DNA from: Vicia villosa
Lineage: Eukaryota > Streptophyta > Magnoliopsida > Fabales > Fabaceae
Direction: 5' to 3'
DNA: 64,000 nucleotides
NCBI RefSeq assembly: GCF_029867415.1
Contig: NW_026705216.1
Span: 653,134-717,133, forward strand
The notes under the pieces are model-generated. The model saw only the letters and a list, made by a program, of their open reading frames with translations. It was not told the DNA's origin and made no database searches. Made by a program: the position numbers and the translations under genes. Within the stretch, counting starts at the first letter, position 1; every line of letters begins with the position of its first letter. Positions 40,667 through 51,356 of this stretch are shown here, piece by piece.

Positions 40667-40853
40667 TGGTATCAGAGTCTGGTTGATTCGGTGGAGGAAC
40701 GGAAGTAGATCTTAGTGTGCATCAAGGCTAGTGGTGTGAGTGACTCCCACTTGTGGACGAGATTGTTGGGTTTCAAGTATAAATGGTAAAATCTCACATT
40801 GAGTAGGAATAAAAGAAATGTTAGATTTATAAAAGAGGTGACTCACATGTCAT
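40667..40853 (+). mobile_element. TRIM-like internal region and partial right LTR
   Basis: Primer site tggtatcagag at 40667-40677. An about 85-base interior ends at gtggacgagat, and an LTR-like tgttgggtttcaag starts at 40764 and contains gttagatttataaaagaggt, similar to the LTR at 23878-24066. The LTR is cut by the dispersed repeat at 40858. Confidence 0.62.
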
Positions 40854-40857
40854 TATC

Positions 40858-41500
40858 TACATTTAGCAATTGAGTAAGAAAACCACAATCATAAAATTTC
40901 TTAACAAAAACTTAACTGTCACAAGTAGTTTTGTCATACATGTGCCTCTCGATAAGTAGTTTTATCATACATGTGTCTCTCTCTATGAGTGGATCAAATT
41001 TCATGTATTATTGTTTTTTTATGTTTGCTTGAGCCCATACAAATATTTTTTTAGTTTGCAAACAAGTTATTATTTAACTTTGAACCCTTAAGTTATTTTA
41101 TATAGCCTAGCGTTCAAATGGGCACTTCCGTGTCCGTTTGTCCGTTTTTTTTAATGTGCACAGCATCAAAACCCAAACGTATTTCTTTATTTCATATTGA
41201 TCTTAATTTAAAATATTTATTAAATAAATTTTGTGATAGAAATTAAAAAAATAAATAAATGAATTGTAAAAAAAAATAGATGAATTGTAAAATAAGATCA
41301 CCTGAAAATGAACTAAATAAATAGGTATTAAATAGGAGTTAATTACATGCATTTATTTGTAATTATCAAATGTGTTTAAACTAAGATATATTAGTCTAAA
41401 CTCACTTAAGTGTTTGTTTGTCCTCTTTTTTTATTTCACAAATTCGTGTATGTATTTTATTATGTTTTTCCCATACTTCTATTTAAAAAAAGAATATTAA
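40858..41500 (+). repeat. Dispersed repeat, copy B (partner 25028-25690)
   Basis: Closely matches copy A from tacatttagc to aagaatatta. The tandem second unit present after copy A (25757-25908) is missing here. Confidence 0.88.
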
Positions 41501-42000
41501 AAGCTTCAATCAAGAGACACACACTCGTGCTTAAAAGCTTAGAGTGGCAATTAACAAAACACAACCTATTCCAACGCAATCATCAAAGACAAATGCTTGG
41601 AGTACAAGAGACAACTACAGAACCATGGTTCTTCACAATTAACAATCCTTCTCTCTGCGTTCCAAATTAGGATTGCAGACTTTTTATATGCAGCTCTTGG
41701 GCCTTGGGCTTTTTTAGAAACACATTAGGGTTAACCAAGTTAACCTAATTCACACGTCATCTCGTTGTTACAGAATGTGTTGTCAGCGAAATCTTCTGGA
41801 CAAAATATTCAGCACACAATAAAAGGTTTCCTAAATTGTAGATTGAGAGAAATCAGGAAACACAATTAATAAAATATAATAGCTCCTGCTGTCACACAAG
41901 GATGTCATGACATCAGTCATGACATTCGCCAGAACATGTATTAGGTAAACACAAATGCAACGTGCATTACACGCTATCAAACATGTCATGACATTAGTCA
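41501..42000. repeat. LTR-like sequence with tgtcatgacat words
   Basis: Contains repeated gtcatgacat/atgtcatgac palindromic words (41910-42000) and other features of legume copia LTRs, but no clear ends. Tentative LTR fragment. Confidence 0.45.
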
Positions 42001-42500
42001 AGACATTAAACACATAGGTATGTTTTACTATAAATGCAACCAACATGAAAACATCTACATGTAGGTTGTACCTGGTTTCCTTGATATGTGGAAAAAGGAC
42101 CACCTTGAGAGTTCGAAGGACCCTCTGTTGTACCCAAGAAGGAAGGTACAGTGGTCGAACCATAAATAGGTATGGTGCCTATGGACAGCGGTATAGAGTT
42201 ATTCGTAGTCATAGACCATGTAGATGTGGGGATGGCTTGGGAACTATTTGTGGCCATAGATCTTGAAGATACAGGTATGGCCTGAGAACTACTTATGGCC
42301 ATAGATCTTGAAGATATAGGTATGGCCTGAGAGTTAGGCATAATGGTCGAAGCATTGTTCGAACTTCCTATGATCGTACCAGACCCTTGCGGAGGATTTT
42401 GTCCTTCTTGATCATTGGTCGAATTAACCATTTTTCTATTGTATTTTCTCTTAGGTATTATCTGCAAATTGCTGGTAGTTTTCCCACTCCTAAGGTTCAT
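42001..42500 (-). pseudogene. Start of a gypsy-type gag, truncated
   Basis: The minus-strand frame 42500-42006 opens MNLRSGKTTSN, a common start of plant Ty3-gypsy gag proteins. It continues as a Ser/Asn/Pro-rich region with three imperfect copies of SSQAIPxSSRSMATN (about residues 60-105). After QGNQVQPTC the sequence changes character at about 42050, so the remaining Gag (capsid, zinc knuckle) is missing. It lies just downstream of the LTR and primer-site region at 42575-43351. The Gag would package element RNA. Internal repeats of this kind suggest a fast-evolving N-terminal region. Confidence 0.6.
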
Positions 42501-42577
42501 ATTATACTTTGGTATGTACTTAACTTAGAAGGACAACAATTATAAATGAAAAATACGAATTTTAAACAATCTGACAC

Positions 42578-42599
42578 CGTCCCACTGGGCGTGCCAATT
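42578..42599 (-). promoter_or_regulatory. Primer-binding site of gypsy-type element
   Basis: Minus strand reads ttggcacgcccagtggg two bases after the LTR end gtaaaca, a primer-site layout common in plant gypsy elements. The priming tRNA is not identified. Confidence 0.6.
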
Positions 42600-43351
42600 T
42601 GTTTACCAGTGATTTCTGACAAACAATCGCTAGTCCTCCAAATTATTAACTATACTTTGGTTACTCGCAGGATCGACTAGATTGATCTTAGGACATGTGT
42701 CAGAAAGTTTCTATCATGATAATTGAAGTCATATTTCTGAGTTTTACTTCTATAAGAAATGCTATATAATCTAAGGCTTGGTGTAAAAAGGCAATGTAAA
42801 ATACAATTCAACAAAAGAGATTGCAGAAAGTAATTCGAAATGACTGGACTGTAAATGTAAATTATTCGACAGAAATGTAAAGATATCTAAATTACTTGTG
42901 TTTATAAAACAAAAGATTGAAAATGTAATGGTGTTACACGTACATTTCTCAGCGAAAACTCTTTCTCTTACGCTTGATACTTGAGTGATTTGTGAGTAAT
43001 TTATACAAAATAAACACCTCTGGATCCTACCACTAAGATCCTTATATATACTAATTCGACCCTAATGGTCCTACTCTAATGAGATGCCACGTTGCTTGTT
43101 GCATGCGCTTCGAATTCCTGGAGTTCCACGTGTCTCCCTTGATCCAAACGAAACACTTTGAAATTCAAATCCTCCCGCTCGAAAACCCTTCGACACAGAA
43201 AAATGTGTCTTTGCAAATAACATGTCAGAATACCTTAAGTATTTTTATTCTTCGAAGAGAATCTATTTGCATTTTACTTTGACTTAGAAAATACTTCAGA
43301 CATATAGTAACTCTAAAAATAGCCTTTTACAGCCATTCTCTCTTCAAAACA
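42600..43351 (-). repeat. 5' LTR of gypsy-type element (about 752 bp)
   Basis: Minus strand runs tgttttgaagag (43351) to ggtaaaca (42600), followed by primer site and gag. The start was chosen as the tg...ca pair that fits; a target duplication cannot be tested because the other LTR is absent. The ORF at 43079-43282 is not a gene. Confidence 0.55.
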
Positions 43352-44140
43352 TATTGTTGAAATCTCCAGCTAACAACTATATGCACCCATAACCAGACGC
43401 TCTTATGCCAATTAAAGGTTCAAAAAACACAATAAGGGGGGTTGGATTGAGTTTTAAATAAAATAAAAACTTATGACATGTTTGGTTATCCTGCTTCGTT
43501 TGAACTCAAACTACTCTAGTCCACCCTATCAAGGTGATTTCGCCTCTCTCTTACGAGGTCTTAATCCACTAATCAAACTTGATTACAACAACTTCACAAT
43601 GACAACCGTCAAAGTCTTCTTGAGATAAACCACAACCCGGTTTCTCAAGGAACAATAACAACAAAACTTAATCTTATGTATTTACAAAATTGCTTCTAAT
43701 AAGTTGTATCACAACTGTGATGTATACACGATATTTGAGTACAATGCACAAAAACAAAAGAATGAATAGTAACTTTAGAGCTTTACGAAAATGATTTGTG
43801 TGTAAGAGTTCTTGACCATAACTTCAGTTGTGTCTTCAATATATAGTGGAGCTTTTGAACCGTTGGAGAGACATACTTTTCACTTTTGGAATGTTGAAAT
43901 AATATGATTTAAGACCTTTCCAAATATAGAGATTATGTCCATAGAATAGATGATCCAGCCGTTAATAGAAGATCTTGATTTTAATACTTTGTAATGGAAA
44001 AGAGTGTCAGAGCATTATATCAACATTGGTGCAAGGAGCGTTTCTATATGAGAGCTTTATCAGAACTTCTGATTCTGAAAAATCACGGTCAAAACCTGAA
44101 TAATTAATAACCTGAGAAATCACAGTCAAAACATGTATCA
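43352..44140 (-). mobile_element. 5' LTR and leader of a SIRE/Maximus-like copia element
   Basis: On the minus strand an LTR-like block (about 44140 to 43420) ends at tttgaaccttt. It is followed by aattggcataagagcgtctg, a variant of the initiator Met primer site, and a short leader. The gypsy LTR begins directly after it at 43351, so the gypsy element probably inserted into this one. No gag remains. Confidence 0.5.
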
Positions 44141-44397
44141 AAAGTATAATAAAAAATTATTTTAAAATCATTAGTATGTATTCTTTGTAGAAAATACGGC
44201 GTGGGTGTATAATGTATTTATGTTAAAAATAAACCATTTATATATGAGTATTTGGGTGAAAATGTATAAATGACACGGGATGACATTTTCAAATGGTATG
44301 AGAAACCCTAATTCTTTTTTTAGCCAAAAACATATAATGACTTCAAAAATGGTATGAGAAAATTAAGCGAAGTCAGCAGACGTCCTCTGAATCAGAG

Positions 44398-45533
44398 ATG
44401 GATACCGCTGACGAGGAGCAGGGGAGAAAAAGCTATAATCCATTATCGTTCTACTCCCCTGATCCGATCAAGGTAAACAAGTCCTTACAATTAAAGCTGC
44501 TCAACAAAAACTATATTCCACTCTCGCTCTTCACCTACGGTTCCACCGCCGACCGCCGTCGTCAATCAAAGAGGTCAGCAAAATTCCACTATGGTTCTAC
44601 GATGTCTCCAAATCAAAGGTTAGCATAAACTCTATTCCTAATAAAGTTGCTTTCTCTATTCTTTCAAAACTCTCCATAAAGTCATTGAAGCGCTTTGAAT
44701 GTCTAGGCAAAACATGGTCCACTTTATTTGAAAACCCTGACTTCATGACCTTGCACAGCAACCATTTCATATCTCGTCACGGTTCTGATGATGATCATCG
44801 TACATTTCTTCTCACTCTCACACCTGCACCTGCTCTTTACAACTGTGAATTCTATTTGCTCGGCAACCCACTCAAACTCAATTTGCCATCTCCATTTCAA
44901 CGCCCTTGCTCCTTTGTTTCTATTCTCGGCTCCACAAGTGTTAACGGCATTTTTTGTTTAAAAACTAATTCTTGGAGATGGATCAGCATGAACGGGAGGA
45001 TTGATCTGGATCATTGGATGTATACTGGGTCATTTGATGGTCATGAAGTTTATGTGGATGGAACCTGTCATTGGTTGTTTACTAAGGATGACAGCAAAGA
45101 ACAACATACTGTAGTAACTCTATTGTCATTTGACCTGAGTAATCAGGCGTTCATTACAACACCCATCGGGGAAGAATCTATCACTCCACACACTTATAAT
45201 AGACGCTTGGCCGTGTTAAATGCCTCAATTGCTTTACTCTCAAATTATGACGATAATATTGTTTTTCACATATCTATTCTGGGTCAACTTGGTGTGACTG
45301 AATCATGGACCAAACTATATATTTGTGGCCCCTTACCTTCCCTCGAATGGCCCCCATATGGATTTGGGAAGATGGGATATATGTTCTTTGAAAAAACAGA
45401 TGGTGAACTAGCCTATGTTGATCTGAGCACCCAAAAAATTGAGGAAGTTGATATCACTACTAGAAGCGCATGTTTATTTACGGTCGGTCTTTACAAGAAA
45501 AGCCTTCTTTCGATCAGAGGATCAAGTAAATAG
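44398..45533 (+). CDS. F-box protein with FBA-type C-terminal domain, start uncertain
   Basis: The frame open to 45533 encodes SINSIPNKVAFSILSKLSIK and SLKRFECLGKTWSTLFENPD, a legume-type F-box, then an F-box-associated region (CHWLF, LLSFDLSNQAFITTPI). It would be an SCF substrate receptor of unknown target. No in-frame ATG precedes the F-box. Two models fit. (a) Exon 44398-44472 (MDTADEEQGRKSYNPLSFYS...PDPIK) is spliced by gtaaac...caaag to 44619-45533, giving about 330 residues. (b) An unspliced gene starting at ATG 44602 (MSP) has lost one base near 44610, making it a pseudogene. The intron of model (a) is GC-rich and coding-like, which favours (b). Length is shorter than usual for the family (about 390). 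Confidence 0.72.
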
Positions 45534-46890
45534 TTTTTTTAATTCTTCTTGTTGGTGATATCATCTTGTTTTATCAATTTAATTTTGAAGGTTTAGGCTT
45601 TTGTGATTTGCAAACTGATTGTATTTATATTTCATCTGTAGGAATGATATGTTTTATTTAATGAATGTGCTCCAATATGTCTTTTGGTTTTTACTTAAAT
45701 TATATATAACCACTCTGTATAATATTTCTCTTTTGATTTTTTTTAACACGATCCAACTCAGTTATCTTGGTATGTACAAGTTTCATGGCTTAGTGCTAAG
45801 AATGTTGATTTAAACCGGTTTCATGGTTTACCCATAACCTTATTTGGTATTGAAAAACCGGTGAATTTTAAATCGGGTTTTCAAAGATTGGTCCAAAATC
45901 CTAACCCAACCAAACCCAAACTTGTTTGTGGTGTATTTCTTACAGGTATTTGTGATTCTCTATTATCTCTCAATCTCAATCAATGCAAACCCTAATCACA
46001 AATGACAACCATTTTCTACCTTCACTTTGAAGGAATGACATAAAATCACTAATCATGATTTGCTATGCTATCCTGCCCAATGATGTATAAATAGACTATT
46101 CAGCTGCTACATGGTTTTCTTCATAACTTGCATTGCAACATTCTCTCTCAGTCTCTCTCAATGTGTGTATGTGAATCATGATCTTTCTTTCTCTCTCGCT
46201 CTGGATATCTATATCTATCTATCTAAGATGCAAAAAGGTTGTGAATGAATCCATTGTAAATGCTCTACATCATTTTTATTTAGGTATGAGATCTGAGGGC
46301 ACTGTGTCCTTTTTTTCTGTCAATTGAAGTTATTGTTATTATTGCAAAAGGAGTTTTTGCTATGCTCTCATTGCAAGAGAGTTTTATGCTAGGCTTAATG
46401 AATACATACTGTATTACTATAGTATGCTGTTGCAGAAACTCAACATCTCTAGTACATTATCCCAGAGACACATCTCAAGTATAAATTATAATAAAGTATA
46501 TTTAGTTTCAATGCATCTCATAAGGATTCCAAGTGGTTACATTTGGTGTGGATAATATGCTAAGTTTTTCAATTGATGACCTTCCAATATGATTAGTCAA
46601 TTCCCTATTGTGTCATGTCTATATGTCCAATGAGGAATGCTTGTTAAGATATGTTTCTTCATACTAATGTCACTGGTGTCTTCTTTTTCTTTCACTCATT
46701 TACATTTGTAAAGGAGCTCTGTAGTTAATCTCCAGAACAAATGTGTAAGTACTCTCGCTGTCATCTCTTCTTAAACTGCTAACAAACTTTCAACATTGAC
46801 ATATTTATTGTTTAGGGAGCCAATGTTATGTTTAAACTTGGATGTGAAGTAATATAGTTTCTCTTTTAATTTAGTATTTCTTATTCATCT
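45534..46890 (+). other. Downstream of F-box gene, non-coding
   Basis: Probable 3' UTR at first, then AT-rich DNA with a few intron-like stretches. The ORF at 45619-45813 has no recognised motif. Confidence 0.4.
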
Positions 46891-46904
46891 GTGGCTCCAT
46901 CTAG

Positions 46905-48870
46905 TTATCTACCGTAGGGTGGAAAATTTATTTCTAAGTTTCGGCTGTCAATCCCACCGTTCTCATATATGCTTATGGTTGTGTTTTGGCTCTTGTATTG
47001 TAATAATTACTTGGGTTTTTCCTGTTTTATTGTCGTTACTTAATTCAACCATTTTCCCTTTATAGTGAACTGTTGAATAGTTCTCAATTTTCACGAAGTG
47101 TAGATTTGCTTTACCATTAAAGAGAACTAATATACTTTCAATTTCCTTGGGATAAATTTGCACATGGTAGGGTGGCAAATTTATATTATTTTTGGTTGTC
47201 CATCAACACTTCTCATTTATGCTTAATAGATTTTTCTTGACAGGTTATTAGGTTAAGTTTAGACATCATATTACTAATGGATGTATCTTGTGGATTTCCT
47301 TTTCAAATGATAAATACCTATTGTGCTGACTCTGTTCCCTCTGGAGAAATTCCTTAGTGTTTTTTGGATATGCCCAATAACGAAAGCTTATAAAGATATG
47401 GTACTTTGAATATAATCCAAAGCCTTTCCGTCCCTTTTGCCCTTTTAACACTGCCATCACTATTGACTTGTTCTTCTTCTTCTTCTACTTCTTCCACTTC
47501 TTCTTTTTCTTCTTCTACACTGTCGTCGCCATCATCATCATCATTATTATTACTATTATTATTATTATTATTATTATTCATAGTGACAGTGGGTTGAAGT
47601 GGCGGAGGTTGTGCCCTTGGGCACTCCCTTGATGGGGATGTTGAGAGGCTTTTATGGATGTTGAAAAAGTACAAATCTGACAATATCCGAGGGCTGAGTT
47701 TCTATCTCTTATTTGGATAATCTTGTTAGTTGGTTCCTTTCTTCATTTTTTATGTTATCTTCAGGTCAGGAATTTATTGGTCTGCCTAACTATGCCTCAG
47801 TCCTGCCTAACAGGTGAAGAGAAATGTAGATGCTCTTCCTGTCTACTAATTTCTCTAGTTTTCTCTGTCCTACGTTTTTGCAGGTTGACGTTTTATAATT
47901 CGTTATCGTTCACCTACTTCTTTCACTTGTGAATGAACTTTAGTTGATGTCCAGAATAAACGTGTAAGTACTCCCGCTTTCATGTCTTCTTAAACTGCAC
48001 AGAAACTTTCATTGGTAGGGTGGCAAATTTATATTTCTTAGTTTCCATTTGAGTTTAGTGTTTCTTATTCATCTGCAGCTCCCTCTAGTTTTGGCTGTCA
48101 ATAAATCGTTCTTATATATGCTTAAGTGATTTTTGTTGGCAGGTTAAATTTAGATATTAATTAAGGTTGTATTTTGGCTCTTGTGTTTTAATTATTACTT
48201 GACTTTTCCCTGTTTTATTGTCATCAATAAATTTGATCATTTTTCCTTTATCTTAAACTATTGAATAGTTCTCAATTTTCACTAAGTGTAGATTTGCTTT
48301 ACCATCAAAGAGAACTAAATTACTTGCTCATTTATACTTAATGGTTGTATTTTGGCAATTGTGTTTTGAAAATTACTTGGAGTTTCACTATTTAATTGTC
48401 ATCATCAAATTCGGTTGTTATTATTTTTTTTAAGCTTATACTATTGAATACTTCCCAATTTGCACTTGGTGTAGATTTGCTTTACCATCAAACATAACTT
48501 ATTTTAATTGTTCGATTTCCTTGGGATAAATTTGCGTATAATTTCTTCCGTATATGCCCGATGATGATTTTTCCCTATTAGACATGTTACTCTGAATATG
48601 ATTCACAGCTTTTCCATCCATTCTGCCTTTCTTCTCACTGTCATCACTTCTAACTATGGTGTTGTTGTTGGTGCTGTTGTTGTTCTACTTCCTTTTCTTC
48701 TTCGTCTTCTCATTTTCATTGTCGTTGTTATCACTACTACTGACAGTGGGTAGAGATGGTGGAGGTTGTGCGATTCTTTCTCTTGTGCACAACCTGATGG
48801 ATGGCGAGAGGCTTTTCTGGATGTTGAAAAATTACTAACCTACTAAATATCTGAGGGCACAGTTGCTATC
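46905..48870 (+). repeat. Locally duplicated non-coding block (two and a half copies)
   Basis: 46905-47720 and 48010-48870 share ordered similarity: gtagggtggcaaatttatat, gaatagttctcaattttcac, gtgtagatttgctttaccat, then cagtgggt...ggtggaggttgtgc and gagaggcttttctggatgtt. A further partial copy lies at 48310-48520. The copies are well diverged. The reading frames in them (47354-47683, 48656-48838) differ between copies and are not conserved as protein. Confidence 0.75.
47468..47580. repeat. (TTC)n and (ATT)n compound microsatellite
   Basis: Runs of cttctt and attatt units. The acidic, Asn-rich ORF predicted on the minus strand is an artefact of these units. Confidence 0.92.
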
Positions 48871-50160
48871 TTGTGTTTGAATAATTTTTTCAATGGTTTC
48901 ACTTTTAATTTATTTATTTGACTTGTTATTTTCATGAATCATGACTAACATACTTCCGTCAAGTATCTGTTGTCTTCTGTGTAATTCTAGTTACATATGT
49001 TTGTTGTGCAAGTTAGAGAGAAAGGAGGTGGGGAGCTTTTGTGGATATGTCTGTATGTTTAGCTATGAGATCTGCGGGCTCTGCATTTATTTTTATGGCA
49101 ATTGTTTAGGACTCTACAAATGTTAAAATATGTTTACATTCTCATTACATGCATTCTATCTCTTACAAACTTTTTAAGTTATTAACTTCTAGGAAAAGTG
49201 AAAACAATATAGCAGGTTGAAAGGAATTGAAGCGTGTGTTTGGAATGCTGGTGGACCACCGCCACCGTACGTTTCAAGCCCCTCCAACGTGATTTTGAAA
49301 AGCTACTATTGGTAGCTTTTGCACAACGCACCGTATTGCCGTGATTCTTTTACATTTCCAAGCATAGGCTTAGTTAGTTTTGTTCAAAACTCAACTTCAT
49401 GACTCTAGCTACCTACGAGTTTCTCTAACTACGGTTGAAAGGAACCGTAGTTATGTCCAGAACTAATGTGCAAGTACTAAAGCTTTTCATATCTTCTTTA
49501 ACAGTTTATTTCAATTAAACTTGGATGCCAAATAGTTTTACTTTATTTTATTTCAATTAATAAGTTGATGTATTTTGCAAGCAAGTTGGGTGAAGACCTA
49601 TTTTGACTTGGAATCTTTTGTATAGTGACTATGTAGTGACATTGGAAGGTTGTTTGAATTAGTTTTTATTTGATTCAGTTGTTATTTATGATAGAAATTT
49701 TTGTTCTGGCAGATTTGTTATTTTTAATCCCTGTCTTTCTTGAAACGAATTTGATAAAACTCCATCTTACAATACTCTAGAGAGGTAAAATGATCAATCG
49801 GCACTTTGCAATCTTTCCTTTTGGTTGAAAGAATAGAATAAGGTGAATGCAAGAAAAATAATAGAAGCAGCAGATCAGACCCACCAACCAAATTTAGTGC
49901 GGCAGAAGCCAATATCCTGAATATATTCTTGATCCATAATGTTTTTCACTTCATATGCTTCACCTTTTGCTTCACTTGTAAAATATTGTTATAATGTGGG
50001 ATGGTTGTTGATTGCTATGCTTTTTGGATTTGGATACGTGTTGTTAATTTACTTCAATGGCTCAATTTGAATGGGGAAGGATGGGGAATGTATACGATGA
50101 AGGAAAAATTCAAAATGATTAAGAGCAACTAAAAGAGTGCCACAAATCTCATACTCAAAA
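48871..50160. other. Non-coding spacer; possible small MITE at 49230-49375
   Basis: No gene recognised. At 49232 tgtttggaatgctggtgg and near 49350 acatttccaagcat are weakly inverted and could be the ends of a short MITE. Confidence 0.35.
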
Positions 50161-50164
50161 TTTC

Positions 50165-50445
50165 ATGGTAAGATCAAGTTGCACAATAGCTCATTAGGCT
50201 TGATTTAAAAGACGAATCGCATAACTTATTATAAGCATAGGTGAATCGAACTTTATGAGTGGACTTGAGAAATTCCCAAGTATCTTTGGCCACAATACAA
50301 GTGACGCATAATGTTCACCAATTGCATAGATAATAAAGTTGATGATTTCAGAGTGACAAAGAGCAACCTCAGAGTCTCCTATCCTATCAATTCTTCAAGA
50401 TCTATTGTCCATTGATAGTTGGAATTGTGAGTGCAACTTCACCAT
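50165..50445 (-). pseudogene. Possible copia gag remnant
   Basis: The minus strand contains fragments such as SEIINFIIYAIGEHYASLVL and THKVRFTYAYNK that resemble the middle of copia Gag, with stops. It is adjacent to LTR-like DNA with the same family character. Weak. Confidence 0.3.
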
Positions 50446-50599
50446 TAGAAATTTTAAATGATGTCGAAACTAAATGAAAACATAGTATGTTGGATGGTAT
50501 CTCTGAGTTTGTGTGGCACTCTTGCATTAGAGGTATTAGGAATCATTAAAGAAGAACAGGTCCAACATCATCAAAAACAGTTTCTGCACAAATGCATTG

Positions 50600-51356
50600 C
50601 ATGTATCGGCACATTCGCTTTTCAGGCCGACACATGTAACTCAATATTGAAGCATGTGGCTTCTGTCAAGGTCAGGCCGACACGTAATGTTCTTTAGGTC
50701 GACACATGTTGAAACCTCAGTATCATGTGACGACACATGCAATTTTCAAGTCGGCACATACAACTTAGAAATGAAGTGTGTAGTCTCTGTTTCATTTGGG
50801 TCGACACATGCATATTACAGCCTGACACATACTGAAATAGATTATTGTATGTGTCAGCACATACGCCAAATAGGCCTGCACATGTACCTGCCTAAATAAG
50901 GTTGTAGTTTCTGCTTTGTATTGGTCGAAACATATACATCTTCATGCCGACATATACTGATACTTTTTATAACATGTGTCCGCACATGTATCAAACATGT
51001 CAGCACATGCTGTTAGTTGGGCCAATTTCTTTTAATTTTCTTAATTTCGAGTTTTTTCCTTTTGCCACCAAACTTCCACAACTATAAATACATCATTCAT
51101 GCATCATTTCAACTTGATGAAACCATAACTGATTTTTTTGATTGCTCTTCATTTTCAACCTTGACCCTGTGCATACACACTAACAAATCACACATAATCG
51201 TCTTTTGTTGGGGTGCCATCTAGACTTGGTGATAAGACTCGTGTTAGTTTTATGGGAATCTAACTATTAAGGTTGAGAATCAAGGAGGCTTCATCTGGAA
51301 AAACCGCGAGTTTTTCCTCAATATCTTTGATAGATTTGGGGTTTTTTGTAACACTC
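50600..51356. repeat. LTR-like block with cgacacatg palindrome array, left part
   Basis: At least ten copies of gtcggcacatg/catgtgtcggc-type words between 50600 and 51015. The block is interrupted at 51357 and continues at 53531. ORFs 50458-50697 and 50654-50899 are by-products. Confidence 0.6.

Noticed and set aside
47354..47683. Acidic, Asn-rich 109-residue minus-strand ORF
   Set aside because: Built on TTC/ATT microsatellites, and the paralogous block at 48600-48830 does not keep the frame.
50458..50899. Two overlapping plus-strand ORFs
   Set aside because: They run through the cgacacatg palindrome array of an LTR-like block and have no domain.
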